Origin: Streptomyces filamentosus
Lineage (GTDB): Bacteria; Actinomycetota; Actinomycetes; Streptomycetales; Streptomycetaceae
Reading direction: 5' to 3'
Assembly: GCF_014654895.1 (NCBI RefSeq)
Contig: NZ_BNBE01000001.1
Coordinates: forward strand, 2,517,001-2,581,000
DNA: 64,000 bases
The position numbers and the translations under genes were made by a program. This document shows, piece by piece, positions 1 through 7,293 of the stretch. The notes under the pieces were generated by a model that worked only from the letters and a program-made list of their open reading frames with translations, did not search any database and had not been told where the DNA came from. Within the stretch, counting starts at the first letter, position 1. Every line of letters begins with the position of its first letter.

Positions 1-219
1 GGGGGTCTTCTCGCCGAACTGCTTCAGGTGGACCTTGCTGCTCTTGTAGGAGCAGTGCTCGGACCACATGACGGAGTACATGGCGAGCTCGGCGCCGGTG
101 GGACGGCGGCCGAGGATCTCGCGGATGCGCGCGTACTCGTCCTCCTTGAGGCCGAGCTCCTTCCAGGGCTGCTCGCTGTCCGGCGTCTCGCTCGCGTGCT
201 TGACGGTGTCGAGGCTCAT
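1..219 (-). CDS. purL: Phosphoribosylformylglycinamidine synthase large subunit, N-terminal part
   Basis: Only the first 73 codons lie in the window; the gene runs off the left edge. The protein starts [19 protein letters not shown] and continues through [24 protein letters not shown] to the [12 protein letters not shown] segment typical of the PurL N-terminus. It is the synthetase subunit that converts FGAR, ATP and glutamine-derived ammonia to FGAM in purine synthesis. The ATG (complement of 217-219) shares one base with the purQ stop codon, so translation is probably coupled to purQ. The identification is secure from motif and neighbours. Confidence 0.95.
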   Translation of the reverse strand, partial: MSLDTVKHASETPDSEQPWKELGLKEDEYARIREILGRRPTGAELAMYSVMWSEHCSYKSSKVHLKQFGEKTP

Positions 220-899
220 CAGGCGTTGACCAGCTTCTTGAGGATCGAGGTGAAGAAGCCGAGACCGTCCGTCTTGCCGGTGCCGATCAGCGGCTCGACG
301 GCGTGCTCGGGGTGCGGCATCAGACCGACGACGTTGCCCGCCGCGTTCGTGATGCCGGCGATGTCGCGGAGCGAGCCGTTGGGGTTGACGTCCAGGTAGC
401 GGAAGGCCACCCGCCCCTCGGCCTCCAGCTCGTCGAGCGTGCGCTCGTCGGCGACGTACCGGCCGTCCATGTTCTTGAGCGGGACCTCGATCTCCTGGCC
501 CGCGGAGTAGTCCGAGGTCCAGGCGGTCTCCGCGTTCTCCACCCGCAGCTTCTGGTCGCGGCAGATGAAGTGGAGGTGGTTGTTGCGCAGCATCGCGCCC
601 GGCAGCAGGTGGGCCTCGGTGAGGATCTGGAAGCCGTTGCAGATGCCGAGGACGGGCATGCCCGCCTTCGCCTGCTCGATGATGGTCTCCATCACCGGCG
701 AGAAGCGCGAGATGGCGCCGGCCCGCAGGTAGTCGCCGTAGGAGAAGCCGCCGGCGAGGACCACGGCGTCGACCTGCTTGAGGTCCTTGTCGCGGTGCCA
801 GAGCGAGACGGGCTCGGCGCCCGCGAGGCGGGCGGCGCGCAGCGCGTCCTGGTCGTCGAGCGTGCCGGGGAAGGTGACGACGCCGATGCGTGCGGTCAC
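219..899 (-). CDS. purQ: Phosphoribosylformylglycinamidine synthase, glutaminase subunit PurQ
   Basis: A class I glutamine amidotransferase of 226 residues, the usual size for PurQ. It releases ammonia from glutamine for PurL. The nucleophile elbow GICNGFQ puts the catalytic cysteine at residue 87, and MPHPEH supplies His196 and Glu198 of the triad. The start overlaps the end of purS by 4 bases and the stop touches the purL start, so purS-purQ-purL form one minus-strand operon. The cytoplasmic complex PurS-PurQ-PurL is the split form of FGAM synthase found in Gram-positive bacteria. Confidence 0.97.
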   Translation of the reverse strand: MTARIGVVTFPGTLDDQDALRAARLAGAEPVSLWHRDKDLKQVDAVVLAGGFSYGDYLRAGAISRFSPVMETIIEQAKAGMPVLGICNGFQILTEAHLLPGAMLRNNHLHFICRDQKLRVENAETAWTSDYSAGQEIEVPLKNMDGRYVADERTLDELEAEGRVAFRYLDVNPNGSLRDIAGITNAAGNVVGLMPHPEHAVEPLIGTGKTDGLGFFTSILKKLVNA

Positions 900-1147
900 G
901 ACTCGACCTTCACGACGAAGTCTTCGATCACGGTGTTGGCAAGGAAGGTTTCGGCCATCTCATGGATGCGGGCGAGGGCGGCGTCGTCGACCGGTCCCTC
1001 CACCTCCAGCTCGAAGCGCTTCCCCTGACGGACGTCGGCGATTCCGGCGAACCCGAGGCGGGGCAGTGCACGCTGCACCGCCTGTCCCTGCGGGTCGAGG
1101 ATCTCCGGCTTGAGCATGACGTCGACTACGACGCGTGCCACTGGCAC
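896..1147 (-). CDS. purS: Phosphoribosylformylglycinamidine synthase subunit PurS
   Basis: A small protein of 83 residues ([21 protein letters not shown]...) with the typical PurS fold sequence [10 protein letters not shown] and [13 protein letters not shown]. PurS is the small structural subunit that bridges PurQ and PurL and lets ammonia pass between them. It is the first gene of the purS-purQ-purL operon and overlaps purQ by 4 bases. The promoter must lie in the 1148-1505 gap, on the minus strand. Confidence 0.96.
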   Translation of the reverse strand: MPVARVVVDVMLKPEILDPQGQAVQRALPRLGFAGIADVRQGKRFELEVEGPVDDAALARIHEMAETFLANTVIEDFVVKVES

Positions 1148-1505
1148 TCCCGGTGGTGTGTTGCGTGGGCGGTTCCCTCAGCGTACCTGCCTCCAAATTC
1201 TACGCGGGTAGAGATCTGAAGGATCCTACAAATCCCCAGGCCGGAAGGCGCCCCCGGCGGTGATCCGCCCCAAACCCCCGCACCCCGCCGCACATGAAAT
1301 GCGAGTGAAATATTGCGCCGCTCATTGCCCCGGGACACGCTGAGACAATTGACGGGGCTTCACAATGCGACGCCCATCGCTGTACAAAGGAATCCAGAGG
1401 AAGAAAACATTGCCCCCGGGCAGCCGGCGGCCCGCTATCACCGCACGTCAGAGGCGCACCCACAGCCCCTGACAGGTGGCGGGCCACAGGAAAGGACCCA
1501 TATCC
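1148..1505. other. Divergent intergenic region between purS and lsr2
   Basis: No credible gene is seen in these 358 bases. It must hold the purS promoter (minus strand) and the lsr2 promoter (plus strand). Stretches such as the one around 1300-1420 are less GC-rich than the flanking genes. I could not identify a purine-responsive riboswitch or operator by eye. Confidence 0.6.
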
Positions 1506-1862
1506 GTGGCGCAGCGAGTGGTGGTCACCCTCTCCGACGACATCGACGGCGGAGAAGCGGCGGAAACGGTCGCGTTCGGTCTCGACGGGAAGATGTACGA
1601 GATCGACCTGAATACTGCCAATGCAAAGAAACTCCGCAAGGCCCTCGCGCCCTACCTCGCGGCCGGGCGCAAGCAGACCGGCAGGCAGGCGGGCAGTCGG
1701 GCGACCGGAGGTGTGACGGGGGCCACCGTCGCCTACACCCACACCGCCCTCGCCCCCGACCCCGCGGCGGTCCGCGCCTGGGCCCAGTCCAACAAGATGG
1801 ACGTGCCGGCCCGGGGCCGCATCCCCAAGCGGGTCTACGAGGCCTTCCGCGCGGCGAGCTGA
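1506..1862 (+). CDS. lsr2: Lsr2-family nucleoid-associated protein
   Basis: Lsr2 family: a small dimerising protein that binds AT-rich, often foreign DNA and silences it (H-NS-like). The N-terminal oligomerisation domain AQRVVVTLSDDIDGGEAAETVAFGLDGKMYEIDL is clear, and the C-terminal DNA-binding helices end in the AT-hook-like PARGRIPKRVYEAF. I chose the GTG at 1506 because AGGAAAGGA lies 7-8 bases upstream and family proteins begin MAQ+VVV. This gives 118 residues; an ATG at 1476 would add an unconserved extension. Streptomyces has two Lsr2 paralogues. As I remember it, the one beside purSQL and tRNA-Gly is the one called LsrL, so the exact symbol is uncertain. Confidence 0.93.
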   Translation: MAQRVVVTLSDDIDGGEAAETVAFGLDGKMYEIDLNTANAKKLRKALAPYLAAGRKQTGRQAGSRATGGVTGATVAYTHTALAPDPAAVRAWAQSNKMDVPARGRIPKRVYEAFRAAS

Positions 1863-1995
1863 CGCCGGGCGGAGCGGGGCGGGACGACGGCCGGAGAGGG
1901 GCGGGCGGAGCGGATTTGCATTCCACCCCCCTTGATCGGCTAGAGTCTGGATCACGCCGAAGGGCAAGGCCGAAAAGCCGGGCCCGAAGCAGCGT

Positions 1996-2067
1996 GCGGG
2001 TGTAGTTCAGTAGTAGAACATCCCCCTTCCAGGGGGAAGGCGCAGTGTGCGATCCCTGTCACCCGCT
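1996..2067 (+). tRNA. tRNA-Gly(TCC) with an unusual T arm
   Basis: A 72-nt cloverleaf with acceptor GCGGGTG/CACCCGC, D stem GTTC/GAAC and anticodon stem TCCCC/GGGGA around CTTCCAG, giving anticodon TCC. The CCA is not encoded. Two features are odd. The D loop (AGTAGTA) has A instead of the usual first G of the GG pair. The T arm (around 2042-2059) has no GTTC: the loop reads TGCGATC and the flanking bases pair poorly. A -10-like TAGAGT lies at about 1940-1945. Confidence 0.85.
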
Positions 2068-2148
2068 CTGCATCACGGTTACCGACCACTCCGGTGGATC
2101 AGGTAGAGTGGTGCTCGCACCGCCCGGTGAAAGCCGGTCGGGAGCAAT

Positions 2149-2221
2149 GCGGACGTGGCTCAGTTGGTAGAGCATCACCTTGCCAAGGTGAGGGTCGCGA
2201 GTTCGAATCTCGTCGTCCGCT
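2149..2221 (+). tRNA. tRNA-Gly(GCC), copy 1
   Basis: A 73-nt canonical tRNA with acceptor GCGGACG/CGTCCGC, anticodon loop TTGCCAA (GCC) and T arm containing GTTCGAATC. A -10-like TAGAGT is at about 2104-2109. The same gene is repeated without a base change at 6057-6129. Confidence 0.97.
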
Positions 2222-2230
2222 CAGGGAAAA

Positions 2231-2265
2231 GAAGGCCCCGGTTCATCGAACCGGGGCCTTCTTCG
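2231..2265 (+). terminator. Terminator of the tRNA-Gly pair
   Basis: Hairpin GAAGGCCCCGGTTC-atc-GAACCGGGGCCTTC, a 14-bp GC-rich stem directly after tRNA-Gly(GCC). The same hairpin follows the second tRNA-Gly copy. Confidence 0.9.
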
Positions 2266-2368
2266 TTCTCCCCCACACAGGAGCCACCCGCCCGCCCATG
2301 ACATTTGTCAGTCGGGCCGATGACAGCGCGCACTGCCCGCCCTCCCCGCCGCACGGGAGGCTGGAGCC

Positions 2369-3319
2369 ATGACAGCCGAAGCCCTGAACCCCGCCATCGA
2401 GGCGACCGACCTGCGCCGCAGCTACGACGGCGGTTTCGAGGCGGTGCGCGGCATCTCCCTCTCCGTCCCCCGGGGCGAGATCTTCGCCCTCCTCGGCACC
2501 AACGGCGCCGGCAAGACCTCCACCGTCGAACTCCTGGAGGGCCTCGCCGCCCCGACCGCCGGCACCGCCCGCGTCCTCGGCCACGACCCGTACCGGGAAC
2601 GCTCCGCCGTCCGCCCCCGCATCGGCGTCATGCTCCAGGAGGGCGGCTTCCCCTCCGACCTCACCGTGGCCGAGACCGTCCGCATGTGGGCCGGCTGCAC
2701 CAGCGGCGCCCGCCCCGCCGGCGAGGCCCTCGCGAGCGTCGGCCTCACCGGCCGCGAGAAGGTCCGCATCAAGCAGCTGTCCGGCGGCGAACGCCGCCGC
2801 CTCGACCTCGCGCTCGCCCTCCTCGGCCGCCCCGAGGTCCTCTTCCTCGACGAGCCCACCACCGGCCTCGACGCCGAGGGCCGCCGCGACACCTGGGAAC
2901 TCGTCCGCGAACTGCGCGCCCAGGGCACCACCGTCCTCCTCACCACGCACTACCTGGAGGAGGCCGAATCGCTCGCCGACCGGCTCGCAATCATGCACAA
3001 GGGCCGCATCGTCCTCTCCGGCACCCCCGCCGAGGTCACCGCCGCCCAGCCCGCCCGGATCCGCTTCGCGCTCCCCGCCGGCGTGCCCGCCGCCCGCCTG
3101 CCGCTCGGCCTGAAGGCCGCCGAGGAGGGCGGCCGGATCGAGATCCGCACCCACGCCCTCCAGGACGACCTCACCGCTCTCCTCGGCTGGGCCCGCGAGC
3201 AGGACGTCCGGCTCGACGGCCTCGACGCCCGCTCCGCCTCCCTCGAAGAGGCCTTCCTCGACATCGCCTCCCGCACGGAGGACGCCCCGGCCGGCCACAA
3301 GGAGACCGTGACCCGATGA
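2369..3319 (+). CDS. ABC exporter ATP-binding protein (ABC-2 type)
   Basis: ATPase subunit of a DrrA/CcmA-like ABC-2 exporter, 316 residues. Walker A GTNGAGKT is at residues 43-50, the signature LSGGE at 137-141, Walker B VLFLDEP at 157-163 and the H-loop histidine at 194. The residues after about 210 form the extra C-terminal domain common in drug-exporter ATPases. It overlaps the permease gene by 4 bases (ATGA), and the kinase and regulator genes follow on the same strand, so this is a four-gene operon. The substrate cannot be read from the sequence. As I remember it, this gene order is conserved beside purC in Streptomyces, which argues for a core function. Confidence 0.93.
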   Translation: MTAEALNPAIEATDLRRSYDGGFEAVRGISLSVPRGEIFALLGTNGAGKTSTVELLEGLAAPTAGTARVLGHDPYRERSAVRPRIGVMLQEGGFPSDLTVAETVRMWAGCTSGARPAGEALASVGLTGREKVRIKQLSGGERRRLDLALALLGRPEVLFLDEPTTGLDAEGRRDTWELVRELRAQGTTVLLTTHYLEEAESLADRLAIMHKGRIVLSGTPAEVTAAQPARIRFALPAGVPAARLPLGLKAAEEGGRIEIRTHALQDDLTALLGWAREQDVRLDGLDARSASLEEAFLDIASRTEDAPAGHKETVTR

Positions 3320-4125
3320 GCACGCCGCAGACCACGAGCGCCCCCACGGCCGCCGGCCGCCCCTCCACCACCCTCACCCGGCTCACCGCCCTCGGCCGGG
3401 CCGAACTCACCCTCCTCGGCCGCAACCGCAACAACCTCTTCATCGCGGCCCTCATGCCGCTGCTGATGATCTTCCTGCTGCGGTCCTCCCTCAAGGGCGT
3501 CGACGAGTCCACCCTCGGCATCTCGCCGACCGCCGCCACCCTCATCGGCGGCACCGGCATGGTCCTGCTGCTCGTCGTCTACATGAGCTTCGTCTCCAGC
3601 CTCACCGCCCGCCGCGAGGAGCTGGTCCTCAAGCGGCTGCGCACCGGCGAGGCCACCGACCCCGAGATACTCGCGGGCGCCGCCCTGCCCGCCACCGCCA
3701 TCGCCCTCGTCCAGTGCGCGATCCTCACCGTCGGCGGCTTCACCCTGCTCGGCGCCGACGCCCCCGCCCGCCCCGACCTGCTCGTCCTCGGCCTCGCCGG
3801 CGCGATCGTGCTGCTCGCCGGGCTCGCCGCCCTCACCACCACCATCACCCGCACCGTCGAGAGCGCCGGCCTCACCACCCTGCCGCTGTTCCTGATCTCC
3901 TCCTTCGGCTCCGGCCTCTTCGTCCCCCGCGACGCCCTGCCCGGCACGGCCGCCGACGTCGCCCAGCTCCTCCCGCTCAGCGGCGTCATGGAGTTCGTCC
4001 GGGCCGGCTGGCTCGGCACCGCCCACGCGGGCAGCCTGCTGACCGCCGCGCTCAATACAGTGGCCTGGGCCGTCCTGACGGGATGGGCGGTCCGCCGCTG
4101 GTTCCGCTGGGAGCCCCGGCGCTAG
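3316..4125 (+). CDS. ABC-2 type permease
   Basis: Integral membrane partner of the preceding ATPase, 269 residues. The N-terminal cytoplasmic tail is followed by about six hydrophobic segments, for example FIAALMPLLMIFLL, LIGGTGMVLLLVVYMSFV, LLVLGLAGAIVLLAGLAAL and LTTLPLFLISSFGSGLFVP. The last carries the FGSGLFVPRDALPG motif of ABC-2 drug exporters. The ATG at 3316 overlaps the ATPase stop, which fixes the start and points to translational coupling. Substrate unknown. Confidence 0.9.
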   Translation: MSTPQTTSAPTAAGRPSTTLTRLTALGRAELTLLGRNRNNLFIAALMPLLMIFLLRSSLKGVDESTLGISPTAATLIGGTGMVLLLVVYMSFVSSLTARREELVLKRLRTGEATDPEILAGAALPATAIALVQCAILTVGGFTLLGADAPARPDLLVLGLAGAIVLLAGLAALTTTITRTVESAGLTTLPLFLISSFGSGLFVPRDALPGTAADVAQLLPLSGVMEFVRAGWLGTAHAGSLLTAALNTVAWAVLTGWAVRRWFRWEPRR

Positions 4126-4154
4126 GGGTGGGACCGGAGGGGAGACGGGACGGG

Positions 4155-5423
4155 ATGTCCGCGATGACGGGATGGTGGACGCGGCGCAGCGCCGCCGGGA
4201 AGGTCGAGCTGTACACCCGCTGGACCTTCCACCTGATGGCCCCGGTCGAACTGGTCACGCTCGGCGGCCTCCCGCTGAACTCCGGAGGGAAGCCCCGTGA
4301 CCTCGGCACCGGCCTGACGGTCGGCCTGCTGCTGTGGGTCCTGGCCCACTCCGCGCTCTGCTGGACGGTCTCCTCCCGCGCCCTCGGCCACACCACCGGC
4401 CGGCGGGCGCGCCCCGTCCGGCTCGCCGTCGCCCTCGCCACCGCCACCCTCCTCGCCGACCTCGCCGTCGCCGGGCTGTGGGCGGGCGGGGCGCTGCCCG
4501 ACGAGTCGCTCGTCGCGAGCCTGCTCATCGTCACCTCGGTCTTCACCGCCGGCACGCTCGTCCTCTGCCTGGACCGGGTGCGGCACATGGCGTACGCGGT
4601 CGCCGGCACCGCCCTGGCCGCCGCGCTGCCCGTCGCCGCCTTCGGCCACGGCGCCCCGGAGGGCCTGATCACCCTGGTCGCCGTCCTCGCGGGCGGCGGC
4701 GCCTACGCCTCCGCCTGCGGCTTCTCCTCCTGGCTGCTCCGCGTCGTCCAGGAGCTGGAGCGCTCCCGCGACCTCAAGGCCCGGCTCGCGGTCGCCGAGG
4801 AGCGGCTCCGCTTCGGCCGCGACCTCCACGACGTCATGGGCCGCAACCTGTCGGTGATCGCGCTCAAGAGCGAGCTGGCCGTCCAGCTCACCCGGCGCGG
4901 CCGCCCCGAGGGCGTGGACCAGATGGTCGAGGTCCAGCGGATCGCGCAGGAGTCCCAGCGCGAGGTCCGGGAGGTCGTCCGCGGCTACCGCGAGGCCGAC
5001 CTGCGGGTCGAGCTGGAGGGCGCCCGCGGCGTCCTCGGCGCCGCCGGGATCGACTGCGCCGTCGACGCCCCCGCCCTGGAACTGCCCGCCGGGGTGCAGT
5101 CCGTGCTCGGCTGGGTCGTCCGCGAGGCCACCACCAACGTGCTGCGGCACGGCGACCCCGGCCGCTGCGCGATAGCCCTGCGGCGGACGGCGGACGGGGT
5201 GCTGCTGACCGTCGAGAACGACGGGGCGGTGGTACGGGACGGGGCCGGCGCCCCGGGCCGGACCGGTTCCGGCCTCGCCGGGCTGCGCGAACGGCTCGGC
5301 GCGGTGGACGGCACCCTGGAGGCCGGGCCCGTGGCCCCGCAGTCGTTCCGCGTCACCGCCCGGGTGCCGCTCGCCGTGCCGGGGACCGCCGGCACCCGAC
5401 AGGAGAAGGAGACGGTCGCGTGA
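4155..5423 (+). CDS. Sensor histidine kinase, HisKA_3 (NarX/DesK-like)
   Basis: A 422-residue membrane kinase. Residues 20-200 hold about six hydrophobic segments and no large extracellular domain, so it may sense the membrane or the neighbouring transporter. The phospho-acceptor box GRDLHDVMGRN places His at residue 225. The HATPase N-box is VVREATTNVLRHG (Asn328), with a GSGLAGLRERL G-box near the C-terminus. The ATG at 4155 was chosen over upstream in-frame codons that would overlap the permease. The gene ends in a GTGA overlap with its response regulator. Confidence 0.92.
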   Translation: MSAMTGWWTRRSAAGKVELYTRWTFHLMAPVELVTLGGLPLNSGGKPRDLGTGLTVGLLLWVLAHSALCWTVSSRALGHTTGRRARPVRLAVALATATLLADLAVAGLWAGGALPDESLVASLLIVTSVFTAGTLVLCLDRVRHMAYAVAGTALAAALPVAAFGHGAPEGLITLVAVLAGGGAYASACGFSSWLLRVVQELERSRDLKARLAVAEERLRFGRDLHDVMGRNLSVIALKSELAVQLTRRGRPEGVDQMVEVQRIAQESQREVREVVRGYREADLRVELEGARGVLGAAGIDCAVDAPALELPAGVQSVLGWVVREATTNVLRHGDPGRCAIALRRTADGVLLTVENDGAVVRDGAGAPGRTGSGLAGLRERLGAVDGTLEAGPVAPQSFRVTARVPLAVPGTAGTRQEKETVA

Positions 5424-6034
5424 CCGAGCCCGTACGCGTCCTGCTCGCCGACGACGAGCACCTGATCCGGGGCGCGCTCGCCGCCCTGCTCGCCCTGGAG
5501 GACGACCTGGTCGTCGTCGCGGAGGCCGCCACCGGCCCCGAGGCGCTGGCCATGGCCCGCGCCCACCGGCCCGACGTCGCCGTCCTCGACCTCCAGATGC
5601 CGGGGGCGGACGGTGTGACGGTGGCCACATCGATCCGGGACGAACTCCCGGGCTGCCGCACGATGATCGTGACCAGCCACGGCCGTCCCGGGCACCTCAA
5701 GCGGGCCCTCGCGGCGGGCGTCCGGGGCTTCGCGCCGAAGACCGTCAGCGCCCAGCGGCTCGCCGAGCTGATCCGTACCGTGCACGCCGGAAACCGCTAC
5801 GTGGACCCGGAGTTGGCGGCCGACGCGATCGCCGCCGGGGACTCCCCGCTGACCGCGAGGGAGGCCGAGGTGCTCGAACTCGCCGCCGACGGCGCCCCCG
5901 TCGCGGAGATCGCCCGGCGGGCCGCGCTCTCCCCCGGCACGGTCCGCAACTACCTCTCCTCCGCCGCCGCGAAGCTCGGTGCGGAGAACCGTCACGCGGC
6001 GGTGCGTCTCGCGCGCTCCAAAGGTTGGGTATAG
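5420..6034 (+). CDS. Response regulator, NarL/LuxR family
   Basis: A 204-residue regulator. The receiver domain has the acidic pair DD at 11-12, phospho-acceptor Asp57 (VLDLQMPG) and the conserved Lys107 (FAPK). The C-terminal LuxR helix-turn-helix begins LTAREAEVLELAADG and contains IARRAALSPGTVRNYLSSAAAKLGA. It is the cognate partner of the kinase just upstream (4-base GTGA overlap) and probably controls the exporter operon. The stop codon lies inside the -10 box of the following tRNA gene. Confidence 0.93.
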   Translation: MTEPVRVLLADDEHLIRGALAALLALEDDLVVVAEAATGPEALAMARAHRPDVAVLDLQMPGADGVTVATSIRDELPGCRTMIVTSHGRPGHLKRALAAGVRGFAPKTVSAQRLAELIRTVHAGNRYVDPELAADAIAAGDSPLTAREAEVLELAADGAPVAEIARRAALSPGTVRNYLSSAAAKLGAENRHAAVRLARSKGWV

Positions 6035-6035
6035 T
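6030..6035 (+). promoter_or_regulatory. -10 box of tRNA-Gly(GCC) copy 2
   Basis: TATAGT, 21 bases before the tRNA 5' end, a near-consensus -10 element. It overlaps the TAG stop of the response regulator. Confidence 0.55.
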
Positions 6036-6056
6036 TAGCAGCGCGCTACGGCGCAT

Positions 6057-6129
6057 GCGGACGTGGCTCAGTTGGTAGAGCATCACCTTGCCAAGGTGAG
6101 GGTCGCGAGTTCGAATCTCGTCGTCCGCT
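6057..6129 (+). tRNA. tRNA-Gly(GCC), copy 2
   Basis: Identical over all 73 bases to the copy at 2149-2221, with anticodon GCC and a canonical GTTCGAATC T arm. The downstream terminator is also the same. Confidence 0.97.
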
Positions 6130-6135
6130 CAGAGG

Positions 6136-6170
6136 GAAGGCCCCGGTTCATCGAACCGGGGCCTTCTTCG
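6136..6170 (+). terminator. Terminator of tRNA-Gly copy 2
   Basis: GAAGGCCCCGGTTC-atc-GAACCGGGGCCTTC, the same hairpin that follows the first copy. Confidence 0.9.
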
Positions 6171-6300
6171 TGTGCGCGCACGACGGACACGGCGCCGCAC
6201 CGGCCCCCCGGAGGGGACCCGTGCGGCGCGCGTCGGCCGGGGCGTGCCTCTCGGACCGGGCCCGGCCGCGGCGGGCCCGGCGTGGTCCGGAAGACGCGGC

Positions 6301-7209
6301 CTAGAAGCTGTCGGACCAGGACGTGCCGGTCAGCAGCTCGTACGCCTCCAGGTACTTGGCGCGGGTGGCGTCCACGACCTCCTGCGGGAGCGGCGGCGGG
6401 GGCTGCTCGCTCTTGCGGTCCCAGCCCGAGGCCGGGGAGGTCAGCCAGTTCCGCACGAACTGCTTGTCGTACGAGGGCTGGGCGCGGCCCGGCTGCCACT
6501 GGTCGGCCGGCCAGAAGCGGGAGGAGTCCGGGGTGAGGACCTCGTCGGCGAGGATCAGGTCCGCGCCCTCGAAGCCGAACTCGAACTTGGTGTCCGCGAG
6601 GATGATGCCCCGCTCGCGGGCGATGTCCCGGGCGCGGGAGTAGACGGCGAGGGTCGTCTGGCGCAGCAGGGCGGCGGTCTCGGCGCCGACCTGGCGGGCC
6701 ACCTCCTCGTACGAGACGTTCTCGTCGTGCTCGCCGACGGCGGCCTTGGCCGCCGGGGTGAAGATCGGCGCGGGCAGCTCGGAGCCGTCGGTCAGGCCCT
6801 CGGGCAGCGCCAGGCCGCAGACCGTGCGGGAGGCGTCGTACTCGACCAGGCCGGAGCCGGTGAGGTAGCCGCGGGCCACGCACTCGACCGGGACCATCTC
6901 CAGGGGCTTGCAGATCAGGGTGCGGCCCGCCCAGTCGGCGGGGGCGCCGGCCGGCAGCTCGGTCGAGAGCACGTGGTTCGGGACCAGGTCGGAGAGCTGG
7001 TCGAACCACCACAGGGAGAGCTGGGTGAGGACGCGGCCCTTGTCCGGGATCTCGGTGGGCAGGACCCAGTCGTACGCGGACATGCGGTCGCTCGCCACCA
7101 TCACGAGCTCGCCGGCCCCGTTCCGGTACAGGTCGCGCACCTTGCCCGTGTGCAGGTGGGTCAGGCCCGGGACCTCGATGGGCTCGGGCTTTTCTACAAA
7201 TCCGGACAC
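6301..7209 (-). CDS. purC: Phosphoribosylaminoimidazole-succinocarboxamide synthase (SAICAR synthetase)
   Basis: PurC, 302 residues. It joins CAIR to aspartate using ATP in the purine pathway. The N-terminal HTGKVRDLY nucleotide-binding loop, the segment from LICKPLEMVPVECVARGYLTG and the IILADTKFEFG motif are typical of the family. It is a single minus-strand gene close to the other pur genes. The start gives MSGFVEKPEPIEVPG; GAGGAAC is a plausible ribosome site upstream. Confidence 0.97.
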   Translation of the reverse strand: MSGFVEKPEPIEVPGLTHLHTGKVRDLYRNGAGELVMVASDRMSAYDWVLPTEIPDKGRVLTQLSLWWFDQLSDLVPNHVLSTELPAGAPADWAGRTLICKPLEMVPVECVARGYLTGSGLVEYDASRTVCGLALPEGLTDGSELPAPIFTPAAKAAVGEHDENVSYEEVARQVGAETAALLRQTTLAVYSRARDIARERGIILADTKFEFGFEGADLILADEVLTPDSSRFWPADQWQPGRAQPSYDKQFVRNWLTSPASGWDRKSEQPPPPLPQEVVDATRAKYLEAYELLTGTSWSDSF

Positions 7210-7293
7210 GGTTCCTCCGCGTAGGTTGATCCAGGAACGGTCCGATTCTCTCGCACGCGCGAGCGGCCCCGCCGACCGGGGCTGCTCGCCCGG

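Noticed and set aside
1148..1505. Purine riboswitch in the purS leader
   Set aside because: No conserved aptamer core could be recognised and such riboswitches are not usual in Streptomyces.
2149..6170. Treating the ABC/two-component operon as a mobile island because of the tRNA repeats
   Set aside because: There is no integrase, both tRNAs are complete, codon use is host-like and the order is, as I recall, conserved in Streptomyces.
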